Of a stretch of DNA of 10,886 nucleotides, positions 1 to 6,359 are shown piece after piece; position 1 is the stretch's first letter, and every line of letters starts with the position of its first letter. A program made the position numbers and the translations under genes. The DNA is from Treponema sp. (GTDB lineage: Bacteria; Spirochaetota; Spirochaetia; Treponematales; UBA12059), in NCBI GenBank assembly GCA_012517645.1, contig JAAYUR010000544.1, positions 1 through 10,886 on the forward strand. Reading direction: 5' to 3'. The notes under the pieces were generated by a model. The model was not told where the DNA came from, did not search any database, and was given only the letters and a program-made list of their open reading frames with translations.

Positions 1-7
1 AACCCTG

Positions 8-823
8 TCAGGCGCTGATTTCACGGCTGCGGCGGGCGGCGGCGTCCACGGCGTCCATGACGATGGACCGGAAGGCCCTCCGTTCCATGACGTGGATGCC
101 CGCGATCGTGGTGCCCGCCGGGGAGGCCACTATATCCTTGAGTTCTCCCGGGTGCATACCGGATTCCAGGATGATCCGGGCCGCCCCCTGGAGTGTCTGG
201 GCCGCGAACTCGTAGGCCGCCTCCCGGCTCATGCCGTTCAGGACCGCCCCGTCCGCCAGGGACTCGATGAACAGGAAGACGAAGGCGGGCCCGGATCCGG
301 ACAGGGCGGTCACCGTGTCCAGCCATTCCTCCTCGACCAAGCGGGCCCGGCCGGCCTGGCGGAAGATCCCCAGGATCTCCTCCACTTCCTCCGGGGGGAC
401 CCCCTCGTCCGCGCAGACCGCCGTCATCCCCAGTCCCACGGACAGGGCGATGTTGGGCATGATGCGGATGATCCGGGGAGGGGTCGCGAAAAAGCCGCGC
501 AGTCGGGCGATGGAGACCCCCGCGGCCATGGAGACCAGAAGCGTGTCCGGGGACATTCCCGGGGCGGCTTGGGTAAGCACGGAAGCCACGGCCTTGGGCT
601 TGACGGCCAACAGAACCCGGTCCGAGTTCCGGGCGAGGTCTTCCGGGCTCTCCTGGACTAAAAGGCCGTGTCGTTCCGCCAGCCGCTCGGCCCGGGGCCG
701 GGAGCGATTCCAGATGAGCCCCCGACCCTCGCCGATCGCGGGGCCCAGGGAATCCAGGAGTATCTCGACGATGCGTCCGGCTCCCATGAAGCCGAAGGTC
801 CGCGCTGAATTCGAAGTGTCCAT
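8..823 (-). CDS. proC: Pyrroline-5-carboxylate reductase
   Basis: Catalyses the last step of proline synthesis, the NAD(P)H-dependent reduction of 1-pyrroline-5-carboxylate to L-proline, in the cytoplasm. The protein is 271 residues, the normal size for the family. Residues 11-18 (GFMGAGRI) are the Rossmann dinucleotide-binding loop, AVKP lies at 73-76 and IMPN at 121-124. The C-terminal dimerisation/active-site half carries TALSGSGPAF (172-181) and the P5CR signature around ELKDIVASPAGTTIAG (227-242). The frame stays open a further 189 codons upstream, but homology begins just after the ATG at 821-823. That ATG has no strong Shine-Dalgarno, so a start a few codons off is possible. The residue after the glycine loop is Arg where many ProC proteins have Asn, a modest variation. 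The gene is divergent from the 551-residue protein gene and appears to be transcribed alone as far as the window shows. Confidence 0.95.
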   Translation of the reverse strand: MDTSNSARTFGFMGAGRIVEILLDSLGPAIGEGRGLIWNRSRPRAERLAERHGLLVQESPEDLARNSDRVLLAVKPKAVASVLTQAAPGMSPDTLLVSMAAGVSIARLRGFFATPPRIIRIMPNIALSVGLGMTAVCADEGVPPEEVEEILGIFRQAGRARLVEEEWLDTVTALSGSGPAFVFLFIESLADGAVLNGMSREAAYEFAAQTLQGAARIILESGMHPGELKDIVASPAGTTIAGIHVMERRAFRSIVMDAVDAAARRSREISA

Positions 824-868
824 GCCGGGAGAATAAAGAAATACGGGCGGATGGGGAAGGAGAGGCGG

Positions 869-896
869 TTCATATATCAGACAGGGATGGTTCCAA
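869..896 (-). promoter_or_regulatory. Candidate sigma-70-type promoter for proC
   Basis: On the minus strand a -35-like TTGGAA (891-896) is separated by 16 bases from a -10-like TATGAA (869-874). Each box matches 4 of 6 consensus positions. It would give a leader of roughly 40 bases before the proC ATG. A 10-base palindrome abuts its upstream side. This is pattern matching only. Confidence 0.35.
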
Positions 897-906
897 CCAC
901 GCGTGG
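897..906. promoter_or_regulatory. Perfect 10-bp palindrome beside proC -35 box
   Basis: CCACGCGTGG is a perfect palindrome directly upstream of the candidate proC -35 box, in the divergent spacer. The flanks add a partly overlapping TTCCA/TGGAA pair (891-895 and 904-908). The position would suit an activator or repressor site, but no regulator is implied by the sequence and short GC palindromes are common in such DNA. Confidence 0.25.
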
Positions 907-1005
907 AATCCGGAAGGCGCGCGGGGTGCCCGAGAAGCGGCCGCCGTATTGGAACACCCGTGCTGGGAACGGGTAGGGACTGCGGGCCCCGGTCCGGTCG
1001 CGAGC

Positions 1006-1034
1006 TTGCGTACCCGGACGGGAGGGCATAGAAT
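1006..1034 (+). promoter_or_regulatory. Candidate promoter for the 551-residue protein gene
   Basis: TTGCGT (1006-1011) and TAGAAT (1029-1034) are separated by exactly 17 bases, a sigma-70-like arrangement (3/6 and 5/6 matches). Transcription would begin near 1041, giving a leader of about 56 bases to the GTG at 1097. That fits the GTG rather than the upstream ATG at 1049 as the start. Confidence 0.45.
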
Positions 1035-1096
1035 GTACGGTATCGGGGTTGACGGCGATGCTCGGGAAAAAACGAAACCCCGCGGGGAAGTGTGAC

Positions 1097-2752
1097 GTGT
1101 CCGACGAAATAGATCCTGAAATAGCGGCTCTGCTGGGTACGGATACCGGTTCTAAAGCCGAGGAGAGCCACGATTCCGTGGCCATGAATCCCGATTTTGA
1201 ATCCCTCTTCGGGGAGACGGGAGTCGTGGTGGAGGAGCGGAACAAGGCGGAATTCGAGGTGGACCTGACCCGGGCCCGGATCGCTCCGGTGACCAAGGAC
1301 CAGGAATCCGTTCCGAACGATTTCTTCTCCGACCCGGACTTCTATCGGAAAGCCCTGGTAGGTGAGGGCGAGGAATCCCAGAAGCTCCACGCTTTACTGT
1401 CCAAGTATCTCCAGACGAAGGATCCCAAGGATCGCGGCGTCTACCGTCAACAACTCATCCCAGCCTATTGGAATTTCCTGCACCGGGTGGCGTTGAAATG
1501 CGCCTCCCCGGGTTTCCCGATACCCAAACAGGTTCTGCTCCGGTACGGAGTGCTTCTCCCGACCCTCCTGTCCCCGGAACAGCAGGACATGATCCAGAGG
1601 GTGGTCCACAAGAAGGAGCTGGACGAGCCCTTCTACTACCTGGACGAGTGGCTCCGGGCCGTGGCGCTGGGACATGTTGGGCAGAGCGCTACGGACGAGG
1701 TGAAATCCCGCGGAGGGGACGACCGCGCCCGGTTCAACGCGATCCTCCAGAAGGTGCAGGGCAAGAGGGATACCGCGGAGAGCCTCATGAAGGCCAAGGC
1801 CGAGACCCGGCGCACCCTGGAGGGCCTTTTACGGGAAAAGCTGGACCTCCTGGCCCAGCACGATTCCGTGCCGGGTTTCTACCACGTCCCGGCTCCCTAT
1901 ACCGAGGCCCAGAAGAAGGTCATGACGGAATTCCAGGAGGTATTCCGGGCCATGCTCCAGGCGGACAAGGAGCTCGGGAACTCCATCGAGGCGTTCAAGG
2001 ACTCGGTCGCCGAGTTGGAATCGATACGCCAGAAGATGGACGGCCTGGAGGAGGACGTAAAGGCGAACTTCCAGGCCCTGGCCCAGGAATTCGAGACGGC
2101 CCGCCAGATGACCAAGCTCTGCGTGGGGCGCCAAGGGAACCACTTCCCGATCCTGACCCGGGAATACTTCCACGGCGGACCCCGGGACATCGGCACCCGG
2201 GAGAACGTCGCCCGACTTTTGGCGTGGATCGAGGGTATCGATACCCAGGCCTTCTGCCGGCCCTACAAGAACACCCTGAACCGGATTGTGCCCTATGTGG
2301 TGATCCTGCCGACCTACGGAGATTACGGGGTCTGCTGGGAACCCTTCGACAAGTTCAACCGCGCCACAAGCCGCGGCCGGCTGGCCATTCCCATGTACCC
2401 GAAAAGCCTTCAGCTTGCGGTCGTGACCGCCGTCGCGGATCTCCGGTGGCAGGTGGCCAAGGAAAAGGCCTCGTACTACTGGATGGAGGAAGGTCTGACG
2501 GGGAACTACTATCAGTGGTTCACCTCCAAGAAGATGAAGGGGGACGTGAAGGAGTTCTTCATCCAGGACTATATCCTCTGGATCACCAAGGAGAGCGAAG
2601 GGATCCAGAAGCTGGACAAGGAGATCCGCGGGGTGTTCTGGCGGTACATGCCCTTCGCCCAGGAGCTCAAGGACAAGTTGAAGACCCGGAGCTACGTCTA
2701 CCAGGAGCTATACCAGAAGGACATCAACCGCTCGTTGTCGGACGGATACTGA
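1097..2752 (+). CDS. Conserved-looking cytoplasmic coiled-coil protein, unknown function
   Basis: I do not recognise this 551-residue protein. I chose the GTG at 1097 because GGGGAAG (1084-1090) lies 6 bases upstream; in-frame ATGs at 1049 and 1058 lack such a site and would add a basic, unrelated N-terminus. No signal peptide or membrane segment is visible. Residues 1-75 are acidic and probably disordered, and carry two similar short motifs, DPEIAALLG (6-14) and NPDFESLFG (31-39). Residues 80-195 look globular and helical. Residues 208-340 are charged and heptad-like with a break near 256-268 (SVPGFYHVPAPY), suggesting a coiled coil. The C-terminal part (345-551) is unusually rich in Tyr, Trp and Phe, for example SYYWMEEG (459-466) and NYYQWF (470-475), and looks like a distinct folded domain. 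The protein could be a structural or scaffold component; this is a guess. It is the only rightward gene here and overlaps the transporter gene tail-to-tail. Confidence 0.85.
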   Translation: MSDEIDPEIAALLGTDTGSKAEESHDSVAMNPDFESLFGETGVVVEERNKAEFEVDLTRARIAPVTKDQESVPNDFFSDPDFYRKALVGEGEESQKLHALLSKYLQTKDPKDRGVYRQQLIPAYWNFLHRVALKCASPGFPIPKQVLLRYGVLLPTLLSPEQQDMIQRVVHKKELDEPFYYLDEWLRAVALGHVGQSATDEVKSRGGDDRARFNAILQKVQGKRDTAESLMKAKAETRRTLEGLLREKLDLLAQHDSVPGFYHVPAPYTEAQKKVMTEFQEVFRAMLQADKELGNSIEAFKDSVAELESIRQKMDGLEEDVKANFQALAQEFETARQMTKLCVGRQGNHFPILTREYFHGGPRDIGTRENVARLLAWIEGIDTQAFCRPYKNTLNRIVPYVVILPTYGDYGVCWEPFDKFNRATSRGRLAIPMYPKSLQLAVVTAVADLRWQVAKEKASYYWMEEGLTGNYYQWFTSKKMKGDVKEFFIQDYILWITKESEGIQKLDKEIRGVFWRYMPFAQELKDKLKTRSYVYQELYQKDINRSLSDGY

Positions 2753-3611
2753 CCCTCGTGGCCAGGTAGACTCCCGCGACGACAACGGCCCCCCCCGCGG
2801 TCTGGAGCAGGGTAAGGCGCTCCCCCAGCAGGGCGAAGGACGCGGCCACGGAAACCACCGGGATCAGGTTGATGTGCACGTTCACGACCCCCGGCCCCAG
2901 GACGTTCAAGCCCGTAACGTAGAAGACTGTGGCCAGGGCGGAGCCGAAGACCCCCAAGAACAGGACGTTCATTCCGACCACGGGGCTGAACGCGCTCCAG
3001 ACCGGGGTCTCGAATAGGGCGAAGGGCACGAAGCCCGCCATCCCGAAGACGCTCTGCCAGAAGGTGATCTCCAGACGGTCGTACCGGGACGCCAGGGGCT
3101 GGGTCAAGAATCCGTACCCCACCCAGGCGAAGGCGGCCAGGAGCATGTACAGGTAACCGACGGGGGCCCGGCTGATCCGGAAGGATTCCGCGACGATCAG
3201 GCCGATCCCCGCCACGCTCAACACGGCGCCCGCGGCCTTGGAGACCGAGAGACGGACACGTTGGAAGAGACTCTCCGCCAGGATCGTGAACACCGGGATG
3301 GTGGCCGTCATGAGGCTGGCCTCGGAGGCCGAAATCCGGAGGATCCCGTTGTTCTCGAAGAAGAAATAGGCCGTCACCCCGACGAAGCCGCTGGCAGCCA
3401 TCCGGGCGACGTCGGGGCGGTCCAGCCGGGGCGGACGCCCCCGGACCGCGAGGAGCCCCGCCAAAAGGGCCGCGGCTACGGCGAATCGGGCCAGCCCCAG
3501 GCTCATGGGGGGCAGGGCGCTCAGGGAGACCTTGATGCTTATGAAGGTAAAGCCCCATATAAAGGAAGCCGTCAGGGAGGCCAGGACGGCCAGACGGCGG
3601 GAGACTGCCAT
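2724..3611 (-). CDS. EamA-family (drug/metabolite superfamily) 10-TM transporter
   Basis: A 295-residue inner-membrane protein of the drug/metabolite transporter superfamily, with the usual length and internal duplication: repeat one covers about residues 9-141 and repeat two about 152-286, five hydrophobic helices each. Typical family features are SFIWGFTFISIKVSL (16-30), the Pro-containing helix around TATIPVFTILAE (102-113) and LLGERLTLLQTAGGAVVVAG (261-280). Family members export or import amino acids, nucleotide-sugars or other metabolites; the substrate cannot be read from this sequence. The ATG lies 2 bases after the mazG stop, with no Shine-Dalgarno of its own, so translation is probably coupled to mazG. 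A run of eight G residues on the coding strand (2789-2796) lies in the last helix. The final 29 bases overlap the oppositely oriented gene, and no terminator is evident. Confidence 0.9.
   Translation of the reverse strand: MAVSRRLAVLASLTASFIWGFTFISIKVSLSALPPMSLGLARFAVAAALLAGLLAVRGRPPRLDRPDVARMAASGFVGVTAYFFFENNGILRISASEASLMTATIPVFTILAESLFQRVRLSVSKAAGAVLSVAGIGLIVAESFRISRAPVGYLYMLLAAFAWVGYGFLTQPLASRYDRLEITFWQSVFGMAGFVPFALFETPVWSAFSPVVGMNVLFLGVFGSALATVFYVTGLNVLGPGVVNVHINLIPVVSVAASFALLGERLTLLQTAGGAVVVAGVYLATRVSIRPTTSG
2789..2796 (-). repeat. Homopolymeric G8 tract inside transporter gene
   Basis: Eight consecutive C on the plus strand (G on the coding strand) encode part of Gly-Gly-Ala in the last transmembrane helix of the EamA transporter. 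Slippage would shift the frame for the last ~20 residues. Whether it varies cannot be seen from one sequence. Confidence 0.6.
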
Positions 3612-3613
3612 GA

Positions 3614-4417
3614 CTACCGGGAGGATGGTCCGCGGACTTCGCCCGCCTTGGCGTCATTCCACAGGGCATCCATCCGGGCCATGTTTTCCCGGGCGAGGGG
3701 AAGACCCTCCCGGGCCATGCCCTGTTCCACGTGCCGGAATCGGCGGGAAAAGCGCTCAACCGCCCCGTGCAGGGCGACGGAGGGGTCCACTTCCAGGGCG
3801 CGGGCAAGGTTCACCGCCGTAAAGAGGATGTCCCCGATCTCGGACTCCAGGGCTTCCCGGTCGGCCTCGGCCCGGGCCTCCTCGGTCTCGGCTATCTCCT
3901 CCCGGAGCTTGGCGAAGACGTCCCGGACGTCGGTCCAGTCGAAGCCGGCCTTGGCGGCCTTCTTCTGGAGCTTGTAGGCCCGTTCCAGGGGCGGAAGGGC
4001 CCGGGACACCTCGTCCAGGACCGAGTCCTTGGGTCTGCGGCCCTCCACGGTCTCCTTGATCTGGTTCCACTGACGGATCACCGCGTCCGGCGTGGATGCG
4101 TCACTGTCCGCGAAGACGTGGGGATGGCGGCGGATCAGCTTGTCCGATATGGAATCCAGGCTGTCGGCCACCGTGAAGAGTCCCCGCTCCTCGTACATGT
4201 GGGCGATCATGGTCACCAGGAGGTAAAGGTCCCCGGCCTCCTCCCGAACGTGGGCGGGATCCTTCTCGTCGATGGCCTCCACCAGCTCGTAGGCTTCCTC
4301 CAGGAGATTGCCCCGGAGGCTTTCCGGGGTCTGTTCCCGGTCCCAGGGACAGCCCTCCGGGGAGCGGAGGGTGCGGACGATACCGTGAAGGCGTTCGAAG
4401 GCGTCGGGGCTGTTCAT
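3614..4417 (-). CDS. mazG: Nucleoside triphosphate pyrophosphohydrolase MazG
   Basis: Hydrolyses (d)NTPs to NMP and pyrophosphate in the cytoplasm, which cleans abnormal nucleotides from the pool and in E. coli modulates (p)ppGpp-dependent responses. The 267-residue, two-domain layout matches full-length bacterial MazG. The first domain has EGCPWDREQT (21-30), the metal-binding EEAYE (40-44) with EAGD (60-63), and SDKLIRRHPHVFAD (91-104). The linker has WNQIK (117-121) and the second domain begins near KLQKKAAKAGFDW (149-161), with REEIAETEE (172-180) and ESEIGD (191-196) as its second EExxE...ExxD set. Both metal sites therefore look intact. I chose the ATG at 4415-4417 because homology starts immediately after it; an in-frame ATG 12 codons upstream adds a Pro/Arg-rich tail. 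The Shine-Dalgarno is weak. The gene lies 112 bases downstream of the lipoprotein gene and is followed by the transporter after 2 bases. Confidence 0.96.
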   Translation of the reverse strand: MNSPDAFERLHGIVRTLRSPEGCPWDREQTPESLRGNLLEEAYELVEAIDEKDPAHVREEAGDLYLLVTMIAHMYEERGLFTVADSLDSISDKLIRRHPHVFADSDASTPDAVIRQWNQIKETVEGRRPKDSVLDEVSRALPPLERAYKLQKKAAKAGFDWTDVRDVFAKLREEIAETEEARAEADREALESEIGDILFTAVNLARALEVDPSVALHGAVERFSRRFRHVEQGMAREGLPLARENMARMDALWNDAKAGEVRGPSSR

Positions 4418-4441
4418 GCGCCCACTCTGCCGCAAAGCGGG

Positions 4442-4464
4442 CCGGGGAGGCAAGTCCTCCCCGG
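4442..4464 (-). terminator. Perfect 9-bp GC hairpin between lipoprotein gene and mazG
   Basis: CCGGGGAGG (4442-4450) and CCTCCCCGG (4456-4464) form a perfect 9-base-pair stem with a 5-base loop, in the 112-base gap. No U-tract follows on either strand, so it is not a classical intrinsic terminator. It may be a partial terminator, an mRNA-stabilising or processing hairpin, or a Rho-associated element. It lies about 25 bases before the mazG ATG. Confidence 0.45.
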
Positions 4465-4529
4465 TGTTACGAAGCTTGGCACGACCCGGATCGGAGGCAT
4501 GACCGCTCCGGGCTTGTCCCGAGTCGGAA

Positions 4530-6359
4530 CTAGAAGACCGCCGGCTCCGTGCCCCGGCCTTCCGGCACGAGGCCCGCCAGGGCTCGGATGTCCCCGGAGC
4601 CCAGGAAGATCCCCGTTTCCAGGCGGCCGCGGGCAGCTGCGAAGTACCCGTACAGGCGGTCCAGTCCCTGGTCGGGCACCTTTCCCCTGTCCTTGGAAAA
4701 GGCCGAGACCAACCCGAAGATCCTCCGAAGGGAAAGGTAGTATACCCCCCTCGTATCCCTGGGCAGGGTCTTCGAGAAGGCCGCGTACGCGGGATCCCCG
4801 GAGATGGGCCGCGAGGCTTCGTCCCTGCGGACGGCTTCGGAAAGCTTGGCCGGATTCCCCAGGACCGTGTAGTATCGGTTCGTTGAATACCCCACGTAGA
4901 GGGTTAGCTTTTCCGTCAACACGTCCAGCACGGCCCGGGTAAGCGGATCGGTTCCCGGAGCCCTTCCTCCGAGTTGGATCCGGATCGAGTCGTAGGGAAC
5001 TCCCTCCGTTTCACCCTCCGAGGCCTTGATCCCGAGGGTAAGGCCGGAGGACGCCAGAAGTTCCCGGAAGGCGGCTCCGAAGAGGTTCTCGTCCCCGAGG
5101 CGCTTCAGAACGGACCTGTAGGCCTGCCGATCCCGGAGGGTACCGGCGCCCGCGGCTTCGAAGGACAGGGAACGCCCCAACAACTCGGATATCTCCCCGG
5201 GGCTTTGGGCCCGGTCCGCCTTCTCCAGGAAGTCCGAATCTACGGTTATATCGAACGAGAAGGCGGAGTCCGGTCCCAGGGAGGCGTAGGAAGTCTGCAG
5301 GAGGTCGAAATACTCCGAGCCCATGAGGTTTCCCAACCCCAGGGCCTCCATGTACAGCCGGGCCAGGCCGGAGAGGATCCCGGGATCGAGGGAAACGGCT
5401 CCACCGGCCAGGGCATCCGCTTCCAGGTATTTAAGGTAGGGAATGCCCCGGGCCTGTCCGGCCGCGGCGGCCGACGTTCCGAGGGCCCCGTCGGGACGGG
5501 GGACGGCGCCGGCTCGTAAGAAGAATCCCCGTTCGTCCACCCCGAGGGCCAGGTCCAGGGTCCGGATATCGCCCGCGGCTTTTTCCAGAAGGGCCGCTGT
5601 GCCCGCGGCGCCGTTCAAGATGCCCGCGGCCGCGAGGCCGGAGCCGCCGGATCCCCGCTCGTATTCCTCCCGGTCGAAGTGCCGCTCGTTGTAATTGTAC
5701 GACCCGTCGGCATCCTCCTCCGCTCCGGTCTCCGGCGAGTCGGCTCCGTCCCCGATCCTTAGGGCTTCCTTCAGGGCGGATTTCCAGCGCTTCGGGAAAT
5801 CCCTAAGCAGGGCTTCCACATGGATCCAGGCTTTCACGGAGTCGGCCGGGTAGGCCGAGAGCCCGCCCAGGTCCGCCGTACGGGAGGGCAGGGCGGAGGG
5901 GGCTGAACCCTCCAGTCCCAGGGCCGCGTATCCGTCCACGAAGGAGGCGTCACCCTCGAAGCCGGTCATGGCGGAACGCAGGCGCTGGAAGGAGTCCTTA
6001 TCCTTCCTCAAGGGTAGCCAGAGCACCGTTCCCGTGGTTCTTTCCGAGCCCCTGCGATCCGGAACGACCGTCAGAACCACGGGGCGACGGAAATCCAGGA
6101 CTTCGAGAGCTTCCTGTATAGACTCCTTGTCTTTCGTCTCGTCCCGGAAGAGTTCTTCCAGGGACCGACCCTTGGTGAACCGGTCCAAGCCCGCGGCTCG
6201 GAAAAAGGATTGTGCGGAGCGGAAGAGGCTTGCCGGGGATTCCACGACGACCGCAGCGTAGGCGTCCTCGGGAACCAGGCGCGCGGGGTCCCCTCCGGAG
6301 GATACGCAGGAGGCCAGGACGATGGCGGCGACCGCTGTAAGGGCACGAAGGCGTTGCAT
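4530..6359 (-). CDS. Large lipoprotein, unknown function (possibly DUF3352-like)
   Basis: A 609-residue predicted lipoprotein. The N-terminus is a short basic segment, a hydrophobic stretch (6-16) and the lipobox LASC with Cys18 as the lipidated residue, so the mature protein is membrane-anchored and faces the periplasm or outer surface. The overall pattern, opening with LVPEDAYAAVVVESPASLF (28-46) and ending with a strand/helix repeat at GVYYLSLRRIFGLVSAF (538-554), is reminiscent of DUF3352-type proteins; I hold this loosely. Residues 204-241 are an acidic, Gly/Ser-rich low-complexity segment, probably a disordered loop. No catalytic motif is visible. The ATG directly follows the receptor stop codon (TAGATG), with AGGGGG (6365-6370) as ribosome-binding site inside the receptor's last codons. 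Co-translation with the receptor suggests, but does not show, a shared function. Confidence 0.88.
   Translation of the reverse strand: MQRLRALTAVAAIVLASCVSSGGDPARLVPEDAYAAVVVESPASLFRSAQSFFRAAGLDRFTKGRSLEELFRDETKDKESIQEALEVLDFRRPVVLTVVPDRRGSERTTGTVLWLPLRKDKDSFQRLRSAMTGFEGDASFVDGYAALGLEGSAPSALPSRTADLGGLSAYPADSVKAWIHVEALLRDFPKRWKSALKEALRIGDGADSPETGAEEDADGSYNYNERHFDREEYERGSGGSGLAAAGILNGAAGTAALLEKAAGDIRTLDLALGVDERGFFLRAGAVPRPDGALGTSAAAAGQARGIPYLKYLEADALAGGAVSLDPGILSGLARLYMEALGLGNLMGSEYFDLLQTSYASLGPDSAFSFDITVDSDFLEKADRAQSPGEISELLGRSLSFEAAGAGTLRDRQAYRSVLKRLGDENLFGAAFRELLASSGLTLGIKASEGETEGVPYDSIRIQLGGRAPGTDPLTRAVLDVLTEKLTLYVGYSTNRYYTVLGNPAKLSEAVRRDEASRPISGDPAYAAFSKTLPRDTRGVYYLSLRRIFGLVSAFSKDRGKVPDQGLDRLYGYFAAARGRLETGIFLGSGDIRALAGLVPEGRGTEPAVF

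Noticed and set aside
824..1390. Upstream in-frame extension of proC by 189 codons
   Set aside because: It runs through the divergent promoter region and into the start of the opposite gene, has Pro/Arg-rich composition, and ProC homology starts only after the ATG at 821-823.
1468..2769. Long overlapping frame on the plus strand inside the 551-residue protein gene
   Set aside because: Gly/Pro/Arg-rich shadow typical of GC-rich DNA; the main frame has a promoter, ribosome-binding site and protein-like composition.
4418..4453. Alternative mazG start at the ATG 12 codons upstream
   Set aside because: Adds a Pro/Arg-rich stretch not seen in MazG, and this part overlaps the hairpin region; the ATG at 4415-4417 fits the family start.
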